Assembly (NCBI GenBank): GCA_907163375.1
Contig: CAJQUW010016139.1
Coordinates: 30,734 to 94,733 of the forward strand
Direction of reading: 5' to 3'
DNA from: Prostheceraeus crozeri
Lineage: Eukaryota > Platyhelminthes > Polycladida > Euryleptidae
Length of the DNA: 64,000 nucleotides
In this document: positions 9,008 through 17,569 of the stretch, piece after piece
Layout: each line of letters starts with the position of its first letter
How positions within the stretch are numbered: position 1 is the first letter of the stretch
Notes under the pieces: generated by a model
The model's database searches: none
Seen by the model: the letters and a program-made list of their open reading frames with translations, nothing else
What the model was told of the DNA's origin: nothing
Program-made: the position numbers and the translations under genes

Positions 9008-9635
9008 CTTGATATTGAATAAATCTTAGAAAGAATTGAAATCTGAAGTTGAAATTGAAACCGAAAGTCGAAACTTTAATTTTCATTCGAAAACGGTTTG
9101 CTCATAAAAAGAGTTGAAATTTACAAGTAGCTGTCTTGAAATTATTTAATTTCGAAATTAATTTAATGAAATGAAAGTGAAATTTCGAAAATTTCAACCA
9201 ATCTTCAATTTGTTTAATTAAACAAGCTTGAATTTTATACATCTGTTAGCAGATGACAGACTGAATATTTAAAATGGATGAAGGCTTTATTTAGGTATCT
9301 TTTTATTTATTTACAAACTGTGAAAATCTTGTTGATTCAAATACACTTACATTTAAACTGATATATTCATGTCTCTCGCTCAGTGACTTAATATAGGATG
9401 AAAAATTAAAAAAAACATGGTTAATAATATAACATAAAGTGTTCCTATCCTAAAAACCCAAGCTTCTATATTTAAAGCTATTTGGTTATAAAAACTTAAT
9501 AATGTTCCTACTCCCGAATATCCTATAAAGTAGCGCAACATGACAATGAAACTCACTTCAGAATTGTAATAAGAACCGGAGAACGGAGGAACGAAGAACG
9601 ACGTCTGTTATGGACACTAAATAATTTGAAAATGA
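9008..9635 (-). other. Three probable 5' UTR exons of the spliced gene
   Basis: Upstream of the coding start, - strand splice sites define likely noncoding exons. The first runs from about 9635 to 9557 (donor GTGAGT), the second 9386-9351 (acceptor TTAAG, donor GTAAGT) and the third 9042-9008 (acceptor CTTCAG after a pyrimidine-rich run, donor GTAGTA). The next acceptor is TATAG before 8917. Introns are short. The exact transcription start is inferred from the TATA box. Confidence 0.5.
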
Positions 9636-9661
9636 GTGAAAATTCGTTGTGTGCAACTTCT

Positions 9662-9668
9662 TTATATA
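9662..9668 (-). promoter_or_regulatory. TATA box of the spliced gene
   Basis: TATATAA on the - strand, about 30 nt upstream of the inferred first exon, in an intergenic AT-rich region. Confidence 0.5.
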
Positions 9669-9998
9669 TGAAATTGACAAAGCAACTATGAACAAAGACC
9701 TTATGACATCACATCCTGGAATTGGTACGGTTAAACAAAATTGATAACTCAAACAAGAATTGGAACAGCTGGTTTATTTTTAACCTTAGAAATGGAAGTG
9801 CCATCATATGTGTTGAAAGATTTCTACATGTAAACAGTAGAGTGAATTCAATGTAATATGAACTGATGGACTGATGTATTATTTGATATACATGTTATTA
9901 TTAATAGTCATATAATGATTCATATTTGAAGATATAAAACGTGTGGTTTGAATAGAACATTAAAATTTGAATTAAGCGCTAAATTTCGAAAATTCAAA
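9669..9998. other. AT-rich intergenic spacer
   Basis: No ORF or RNA gene is evident. The right part is rich in TTCGAAA and AATTCAAAT words shared with the flanking 9000-9240 stretch. Confidence 0.4.
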
Positions 9999-10063
9999 TT
10001 TCGCGCCAAAATTCGAATAATCAAATTTAAAGATTTTTTCGAAAATTTGAATTTCGCGCCAAA
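9999..10063. promoter_or_regulatory. Two E2F-like palindromes in a duplicated block
   Basis: TTTCGCGCCAAA occurs at 9999-10010 and again at 10052-10063, a match to the animal E2F consensus TTTSSCGC and its palindromic form. Both sit in copies of a roughly 50-bp direct repeat (TTCGAAAATT... AATTTCGCGCC... AATAATCAAATT) in otherwise CG-poor DNA. A related AAGCGCT site lies at about 9974. Binding is not shown. Confidence 0.5.
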
Positions 10064-10090
10064 ATTCAAATAATCAAATTAAAATACTAG

Positions 10091-10265
10091 GTTAGGGTTA
10101 GGGTTAAGGTTAGGGTTAGGGTTAGGGTTAGGGTTAGGGTTAGGGTTAGGGTTAGGGTTAGGGTTAGGGTTAGGGTTAGGGTTAGGGTTAGGGTTAGGGT
10201 TAGGGTTAGGGTTAGGGTTAGGGTTAGGGTTAGGGTTAGGGTTAAGGTTAGGGTTAGGGTTAGGG
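10091..10265 (+). repeat. Interstitial telomere-type array (TTAGGG)n
   Basis: About 29 units of TTAGGG run with only two TTAAGG variants, an uncommonly clean array. It lies between the E2F-like block and the paired GC hairpins. Confidence 0.97.
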
Positions 10266-10300
10266 AAGCAAGAAGAGTATCTATGGCACCCGGAACCCAT

Positions 10301-10401
10301 GGGTAAATAAATTTTCGAGTGCGCGAATCGCACGAGAAAATTTATTTACCCTATAATCCGAAAAATTTCGAGGGCGCGAAGCGCCCGAGAAATTTTGAGG
10401 C
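10301..10401. repeat. Two adjacent long hairpins sharing a GCGCGAA core
   Basis: Hairpin A (10301-10351) has 23-nt arms beginning GGGTAAATAAATTTTC and a CGAAT loop. Hairpin B (about 10360-10398) has arms AAAATTTC..GGGCGC around a GAA loop and contains the GCGAAGC sequence known to make an unusually stable DNA mini-hairpin. Both keep the same internal asymmetry: CGAG reads in the same direction on each arm. The inner stem changes T-A to G-C between them with pairing kept. Confidence 0.8.
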
Positions 10402-10416
10402 CCCCACCACGCCGTG

Positions 10417-10530
10417 TGTGAAGTGTATGAAGTGTATGAAGTGTATGAAGTGTATGAAGTGTATGAAGTGTATGAAGTGTATGAAGTGTATGAAGTGTAT
10501 GAAGTGTATGAAGTGTATGAAGTGTATGAA
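10417..10530 (+). repeat. 9-bp minisatellite (GTATGAAGT)n
   Basis: About 12 nearly perfect copies of a 9-bp unit. The open frames through it are products of the repeat. It ends in imperfect AAGGTCA repeats to about 10570. Confidence 0.95.
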
Positions 10531-10664
10531 GGTCAAAGGTCAAGGTCAGGTCTAAGGTCAAGGTCAAGTGTAGAGGTTTGTATATTATGGTCATTTTTGG
10601 TTGTAAAACTTTAACTTTGAAAATTTGTAAACTTAGTCATTTTTGTAAAAAAACTTGGAATTTT

Positions 10665-10885
10665 TCAAGTTGCATACAGATGCGTACAACTAGGATTTTT
10701 TCATCAAATGGGTACATACAATATATCATTCGAATGACATAAAACTAGAGAGCTACATGTCTTTAAAGAATGGGTTAAAAACTTAGTGAATTTAAAAATC
10801 TAACATTTGTCTGCTTGCATACAGTTGCATACAACTAGGATTTTCCCATCGAATAGGTACATACCTTATATCATTCTAAAGGTCT
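10665..10885 (+). repeat. Direct repeat of about 70 bp, two copies
   Basis: A block starting GCATACAG(A/T)TGC and continuing ACAACTAGGATTTT occurs at about 10671 and 10816 (146 bp apart), with a shared GGTACATAC..ATATCATTC tail. The rest of 10,570-11,160 shows nothing else. Confidence 0.6.
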
Positions 10886-11187
10886 TTTCATTCTCATTCT
10901 TATGGTGTCGTGTATGACACATGTATGATATCATCCTGGACTGCTACAAGCATTTTAAAATTAACAACATAACTGTTTCTTTAAAAGTTATATGTTCCTA
11001 TTTATTTCAAGTTGAAGTCTTCATACTTGATTTTTTGTTTCAATTCAGTTATTGAACATCATTAATTGTAGATAGTTATTCCCCTTTCCCATTCAGACCT
11101 TAATTGAAGACCGATTTGTGAAATGATAAAACAAGTCTGTTCATATATACAAATGAATATTAAATAAAGAGATTAAGAAAAAACACA

Positions 11188-11649
11188 CTAAATGTCATCA
11201 AGGTAAGGAAAGGGTACAAGTTTTTTCAAGTCCACTTGAACATGGATCCTGGTCTTCTTGGGCGCACAGGGACAGCGACGTGGTGTGTCAAGGTCGATGA
11301 CCGAAAATTCGAGAGCGGTTGTGAGGTTCCGCTCGTTCGGCTCCATCCTCATGAACACCCGTTTGGTGTGGTACTTTTTCGGGGCGTTCTTGACTTTGAC
11401 CGTGACCCGTCCATAAAGTGGCGTTCGCATGGACTTCTTATTCATGTGACGCATCGTCTCGATTGATACGTCACTATCTTCATCACTCGAGTAGTCGGGC
11501 GATGCAGGGGCTTGGGTGAACACCACCGGCTCGTTTGGTGTTGTCGATCGCTCCATCGGAGATTGGGGAGGTGTATTGGTACGTTCCACTGGCGAAGTGG
11601 TACGATCAGCAGTACCGTTCTCAACTGCGGCTTTCTGTTTGCGATCCAT
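11188..11649 (-). CDS. Hypothetical 153-aa protein, Ser/Thr/Pro-rich then basic
   Basis: Residues 1-55 are rich in Ser, Thr and Pro with repeated SPVERT/SPMERS-like words (possible proline-directed phosphosites). They are followed by an acidic SSDEDSDVS patch (CK2 or SUMO-interaction-like) and a basic C-terminal half with CPCAPKK and a closing FPYLDDI. I do not recognise the family. It is divergent with the 96-aa gene across a 224-bp spacer that has a TATA element for each direction, the arrangement of small viral accessory genes. Higher GC than the flanks supports coding. Confidence 0.55.
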   Translation of the reverse strand: MDRKQKAAVENGTADRTTSPVERTNTPPQSPMERSTTPNEPVVFTQAPASPDYSSDEDSDVSIETMRHMNKKSMRTPLYGRVTVKVKNAPKKYHTKRVFMRMEPNERNLTTALEFSVIDLDTPRRCPCAPKKTRIHVQVDLKKLVPFPYLDDI

Positions 11650-11873
11650 TATGACTTGTAGATTTAAAATAATTGTAACTTGTAAACGTGAGGATTAGAA
11701 CCTTTGATAAGAATTGGTACAAACCTCGGACTTATATACTTTTTAAACAAAGGAAATCCTAACAGCCAATCAGAGAGGTACCGAACTTCCCTAAAGAATA
11801 TATATAACTATATAAAGGATGTCATTGTTCCAAACTGTTAAGTACTTATCCTCAACGTTCCATAGCAAGAAGC
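11650..11873. promoter_or_regulatory. Bidirectional promoter with two TATA boxes
   Basis: A TATATAAG-type box faces the - strand gene (+ strand about 11730-11741) and TATATAACTATATAAAGG (about 11800-11820) faces the + strand gene, each at a plausible distance from its ORF. Confidence 0.55.
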
Positions 11874-12164
11874 ATGTCCTCAAAACCACTATTTTATTTT
11901 CAAAATGACAGCCAAGTCATTATGGGAGGTCAGTTGGACATGACCATGCATCTCTCTTGCGGCTGCAAAGTGGCCCTTTGGAAAACCTTGACTGTGTCAG
12001 CACTTCAAAGGCGGAGTGGACTACCGGTGAAGTGTCCGGTACACGAGTGTGACCATGACTTTAGTAAAAATCAGACTTTTCATGAGTGGTGTGATGACTT
12101 CCTGAAGATCATGGAGTCGCCTGAGGGACGTGATTTGCACCCGTCATTTATTTTTCACGCTTAA
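11874..12164 (+). CDS. Hypothetical 96-aa Cys/His-rich protein
   Basis: The middle carries HLSCGCKVALW and, 20 residues on, VKCPVHECDHDF, giving C-x-C ... C-x3-C plus nearby His. This is the pattern of a small zinc-binding module, with the CPxxxC half reminiscent of RING/IBR-type knuckles. No known family can be named. The start is the first ATG downstream of a TATA box and the C-terminus is clean. It is probably the right-most gene of the viral element; no terminal inverted repeat was found to fix the element end. Confidence 0.55.
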   Translation: MSSKPLFYFQNDSQVIMGGQLDMTMHLSCGCKVALWKTLTVSALQRRSGLPVKCPVHECDHDFSKNQTFHEWCDDFLKIMESPEGRDLHPSFIFHA

Positions 12165-12419
12165 ATTAAACTTACATTGTAAATCTCTTGTCTTTTCATT
12201 TTAAACATAGTTCTGGAATTGGTTTTCTTATTGGGGAGCAACTAAATCATAACTGCACAGTAAAGTTTCACATCTAAATAGTGCTACATTAAAAATAATT
12301 GTCACAATAGTCGCAATTGAGCAAACCCATTCAAAATCAAACAACGGACGTCTATCGGTACGTACCCAAGTGCTCAGAACCAAACCACACAAGTTCGATC
12401 ATAGACGTTCCGAAACACA

Positions 12420-12660
12420 GTGTACCAAACACATGTACCTATCCAGTAAAACAGATCTCATACAAGTTCCTCTTGATAACACTGAATTATACATGTACCT
12501 ATCCATGTGCCTATCGATAACTAAAGTATACATGTACCTATCCATGTACCTATCCATGTTCCTATTGATAACACTAAACTTTACATGTACCTATCCATGT
12601 ACCTATTGATAACACTAAACTTTACATGTACCTATCCATGTACCTATCCGTGGCAAGTAG
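12420..12660 (+). repeat. Tandem repeat of ACATGTACCTATCCATG-type units
   Basis: Units of about 12 bp (TACCTATCCATG) are nested in a higher-order repeat of about 54 bp that includes TTGATAACACTAAACTT. The open frames over it are artefacts. Confidence 0.85.
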
Positions 12661-13616
12661 GGCACAGTTTTCACTACTGCTATTAATAAGGCTCACTCAT
12701 GTCAACAACGCTCTTCGAGTTATTCACCAGCCTGAAACTATAGTATGGATCTATATATTGCAAATAATTAACAGAGGGCATTCTAGGTCCAAGTGGAGTC
12801 GATCATCGGATGTCTGTCAATGTCAAAGATGGTGTCAATATGCATTGTATAACATACACAATATATGTTGTTTGTTTTTATTTGCTTAAACCAATTTTAT
12901 ATCAATTTTTCTGACAATGCAGTTATATTTTTTCTGTTGTATCATGTAATTTTTTACCGCAAAATTATGTTTAGACGTTAGATTATTGCCAAGCTTGGCA
13001 ATCGTTTTTGGCGTGGCCGGACAACGCTGGGAACAGCAATGATATACATGTACATGTACAACCATAGCCAGGCTTCGTACGTATTACAAAGAAACAATAT
13101 GCATGATCAAAAGTAAAGACGTGGTTCATTTTCCTGTTCAGAAAAGTCATTTACTTATTTATTTGGTGAATTGTAAGTGAACTTTACTCTGCTTTTATCT
13201 AAGAATGAAACAATTGGTTTTCATTTGTGCTATTCCTATAAAACATGCGCTCTTAAGATCTAATAATCAGCTGACATAAAAGAATGCAATGAAGTCTAAT
13301 TGAAAGAATTGTAACAACAGGATGCTCTTGTTTACAATTGTGTTTTGCAAAACATCTGAACAAGTAGAGTAGACTATTATTTGATGTAAAGGGGACGCTA
13401 TATTTAGACATATAATAATTTCTTGATTTGTTATTAAAATGCGTTTTGGTTCTGAAATTATCAAAAAGAGATAATGAAAAGGAATTTGTTGCTCGCTTAC
13501 AAATATTTTCAAATTCATGCAATATCAGCTGACTTTCACTGGTTTCGTTGTACACAAGGTAAAAACACGTTTATTTCCTATTTAGCCCTTTATAATATTA
13601 AATATCTTTGGTTATG
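12661..13616. other. Intergenic, no feature recognised
   Basis: AT-rich unique-looking DNA with an ACATGTACATGTAC microsatellite patch near 13045. No splice-bounded coding exon or RNA gene was seen. Confidence 0.4.
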
Positions 13617-13617
13617 T

Positions 13618-14262
13618 ACTACCGAGATGATTCTCTTATATAAGTAGTATGAAACAAGTTGGATATCAAAAGGAATGAATATTTGATAATAAGCATCCGA
13701 ACTAAGCGGAAATCAAGCTGAATTATCAAGAGAATTTCATGAAATGTATTATAATGAAAATCTTCATGAAAAAGTCACGATATTGTTCGTGCTTTCTTGG
13801 CTGAAATTTCAACTTTTTAATTCAATTTTCACCGGCACTATTCAGATTCATTCCTAGAATCAGAATAGTGATGTGGAACCATTTACATCTTTCAAAGTTA
13901 AATGAAGTCATTGTCTCTGATTTTGTGATTTTGCTCAGCCAGGTTGCCTGTGATATGATCACGCTTAAGAAAACACTCTTGAGGTTGAGCATGAAAGTAA
14001 TAGGAACACAACGAATTGCTAATTTAGCAAACATTAAATCTCCATGGCTGTCATGAGAATCTGTAAATGCCATAATTCCTTCTGCATTACAATCATGATC
14101 ACTCAATTCCGTTGTAATTTCTGCAAAACTGCAAACATTTGCATATCTCACATTTGGTGACAATACCACCCGTATCTCCCTTGAGTTCATTTAATAAAAT
14201 CGAAAGTGTATACACATTGGGGATTTAATAAATGCGGAGTTACCACTCTACCTAATATACCT
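13618..14262 (+). repeat. Dispersed repeat, copy 1 (about 640 bp)
   Basis: Shares about 640 bp in the same orientation with 36,974-37,650, starting CTACCGAGATGA and ending near CTCTACCTAATATA. Small indels separate the copies. The 122-aa - strand ORF inside is broken in the other copy, so it is not treated as a gene. Confidence 0.85.
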
Positions 14263-16426
14263 ACTCTATCATACCTACTTAATGAAAATGAACTTACATG
14301 AAATCGTGACAAAATAATAGATAATTCCTAAAAGTAGCTAAAGATGACATATGTGACTTATGAGTGACTGCGTACTGAGCAATCAATAGATGCTAGAAAT
14401 CTGCTTTAAACAAAATCACTTGATAAACGAAATTGTTGGATTATGTGAAACAGCAAATGCTGCACACACAAAGGGACCTGAGACATCGGCGCCAGCCGTC
14501 ACTGAGATTTCTGCCCACTAAGCTCAGCATCTGTCAAGATGGTCGGTCCGCTGCAGCTCGTTGCGCCCAGGTCCTATCTCCCTCCACCTTTGCACTCAAC
14601 ATCTTCATGGAAATCCTTACACTTAAACACCGGCTTTAGCAAGAAATTTCCTCACCAATCAGCAACGAAATCGTGGCATCCTACTCTCAGAAGGCATGAG
14701 CTCACATTTCCACCCTTGCTTCCATTCGGCAAGTTCTTCATATTTCGCAGTTTTCCTTTCATGCGAATCCCTAATGCTCTCTTCCCAGGGAACGGTTAGT
14801 TTGCCCGCAACCATTCTCTTCCCTATCGCGTCGATCAACGCTAGATGAGGTCGTTGGTTAGATAGGGATGATTCATCTGGCAGCTGTCTATCCACTCAAG
14901 CTTCCCACTTCCGCGGTACAGATCGCACGATGAGTCTTTCGTCTCTTTGTTTGACCACTCGATAAAAAGTCAATTCCAGTTACTTACCTGTTTGTAAAGT
15001 TGGCGGAACCATTATTTAGTACACCGAGATCCTATTGAAAACAGCTTCTTCTTTATCAAGATCAGCCTCCTGATCACGAATTTGGGCTCAGATTCCACAA
15101 ATTCCCAGTCGTTATCGAAAATTTCAAGTTTAAGGATAAAAGTAGTTCCCTTGGGTGGGTCCGCTAACTTCACACACGTGGGGTGGAGCGAGTACTTCCA
15201 CAATCGCTCTGCAGTACCACATGACAGCCAGAGAGGGCATAGAGAATATTGGCATGTCATACAGATGACATTCAGGTCAGTCCAGATTCCCCAATGTGTC
15301 ACATTAGCAGAGGCATGGAAAGGGCATTTGAACGAACGATTGAACGGTACTTTTTTCATCTTTCTGATGAAAGAGCTATCGAACGGCATGTCTGAGAAGC
15401 CGCTGAACGGTGATCGGAACGAACGGCTTTTTTGCTTGATTGAACGGTAATTTAGCCCCAGAAACCCAGTATAAGAAATAATGCTAGAAAATCCTTGATA
15501 CTTTCCAAAATTGCTTATTTACACATTCTGACTGCAATAAAGTGGTATTTTGTAATTTGAAAATATTTAAGTGCCATAATTTGGGCATGGGTCACCAGTA
15601 ATCCATTGGGCTTTCTCGGTGTAGGGAAGCCTCGGAAACTTCTATAAAAGAAAATTTATTGATGCTCTTCGAAATTGCTAGTTTGAGCATTAAGACTTCA
15701 GTTCAATGACATTTCGTGAATAAAATGACAAGAGCCTTGATATTACACAATGCTTCCATCTCTTTTTATTGATTTAGTGTTCCGAAAATACATGTACTTA
15801 TTATACTACTCATCAGCAAATAAAACATCTGCGCATATCACCATCATAAATGCGGTTTAGCAGTGGTGAAAACTGAAGAAGCTTCACGTCCTTCTATGAA
15901 GCAACCAAATTGTCATGATGCACACTAAATTATTAATTAATTCATCACTTGGTCACAAAGCATTGAACAGTTTGAATTCAAAAGCTGTGATGAGTTAGGC
16001 CTACTTGCACTGTGAATGTCAATCTGACCATTACTTATTAAAAATAGCATCTATGATGTTGCTTTTCCATCAAGTAAAGTCACAAGATGGTGTGGGGCCC
16101 GATGCGGGAAGCGGGTATTTGCCTGCGGGCACTGGCATTTACAATTATGGCTTAATCTGCGAATTCATATCCGTTCAGTGGATATGCAGGTAGGGATTCA
16201 TGGCGGCATGCATGACATGGAACATTTATGGGGCCGAATAAGTTCCACGCGCTTCGAGTCCGGTATGGATAGGGTTAGAATGAATCAATATCCGTGGTCT
16301 TAAAATCAATGAACCATACAGTAGAATTCTCCGTGTGCAGGCCTAATTTGGTTGGTTTCAATTCTTCCTAAATTTGTAGTTTTTTCGCAGTTCTTTTGCG
16401 TTTGACGGTACTAAATGTCTCTCAAG
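14263..16426. other. Intergenic stretch with a GC-richer patch
   Basis: 14,440-15,450 has higher GC and several 60-125 aa open frames on both strands, but none has a recognisable motif or splice context. It could be an old transposon relic. Confidence 0.3.
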
Positions 16427-16488
16427 GATCTGCATGTGGATATGTTCCAGAAACCAAATGTTTGCTGGAGCATATACACATGCAGATC
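16427..16488 (+). ncRNA. Pre-miRNA-like hairpin (candidate)
   Basis: 24-nt arms at 16427-16450 and 16465-16488 pair with a single mismatch and one G.U in + strand RNA around a 14-nt loop, for a total of 62 nt. This is the size and shape of a miRNA precursor. It could equally be a tiny palindromic MITE relic. No seed family is recognised. Confidence 0.35.
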
Positions 16489-17569
16489 AAATTAAATAAT
16501 TATAATGTCTTAATTATAATTATCAAATAACTTATAATGTCTTCGTGCAATTGCGGAGACCATTAGTACATATATGGGGCGAAGTGACGATTGGGAGACC
16601 AATTCAAAAGATATGTGAATAAATAATGTGTCGATGGTGCACATTAATGTTGAGTGCATCATCGATCACAAAGACCTTCGTGCTAAGTTCATATTCACAG
16701 GTAGAATCCAAACAGGCATTCAATGCATATTGTCAAGAGTGTGAGAACCACAGAAGAGAGAGAAAAGGCTCGCAAGTTTTGTTCATCAATCAAGCTATAT
16801 GATACATGCATGTACTAGAATGCATTTTTAAAGGACTTTAAATATTTCGCTTGATGGGTTATTTCACCGAATGGGTTAAAAATCCAGGTTTTAAAATCAG
16901 TTTCAAACCATCGTTTCAATAATGCATTGCATTAAAGCTATTACTTGCTTCCATCTGCCAAAACAGCTGATATGTTATTAAGGAACATCATGGTACAGCA
17001 AGCTGCAACCTGCGGTAATTGCACCGTGTACTTCTGCATGTATAATGTTTGGTATAGAATATCATGGCGTAAATGTGCAATTAGTGACTTCAAAACCATG
17101 CATGGTTTTAAATATAAAACTTGTTGTGCTTTTTAGCCCCTAAAATCGACAGCATGTTTTTCCAGCTCACAAAGTGAAATTTCTCAACAAACTTCATATA
17201 ATTTTGTTTTTCAACAAACTACACTTCATATAGAAGTGTCATGAGCAACTTCTTGAGCATTTCGTATATTATAGAAAAATTTATCATATTCTAAATTAGC
17301 GCAAGATTCACCAACTTCATGTAGAAAAGATAGCTTATAAAATTATTCGACTTATTTTATTCCTTGATTAATCCATGATTTTTGCATCAATGGTTCACTT
17401 TGTGAATATCATATGTCTAGCATTTCCCCTGACACTATGGATAGGAAATATTCAAATAGGAAACTGAATAGGAAGTATTATGATTGGGTGATATTGTGAT
17501 AGCCACACCCATTTGAAGTGATAACTTTGTGCAATTTGTAAGAATGAAGAATTCATTGCAAAGCGCCAT
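16489..17569. other. Intergenic, upstream of the Shisa-like gene
   Basis: No coding exon, repeat or RNA gene was recognised. The promoter of the downstream gene presumably lies here, but no clear TATA box decides a start. Confidence 0.35.

Noticed and set aside
10079-10333. 84-aa Asn-Pro repeat frame on the - strand
   Set aside because: It is only the TTAGGG array read in one frame.
10319-10614. Several Lys-Cys-Met, Tyr-Glu-Val or His-Phe-Ile repeat frames
   Set aside because: They are translations of the 9-bp minisatellite with no non-repeat domain.
6875-12164. Rb-binding LxCxE motif in the accessory ORFs
   Set aside because: Scanning the Cys positions in the spliced product and the 153-aa and 96-aa proteins gave no L-x-C-x-E.
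13822-14190. 122-aa - strand ORF
   Set aside because: It lies in a dispersed repeat and is not open in the second copy at about 37,200-37,560.
15012-15450. Overlapping 125-aa and 122-aa frames on opposite strands
   Set aside because: No motif, splice context or paired copy supports either; antisense frames over a GC-richer patch are expected by chance.
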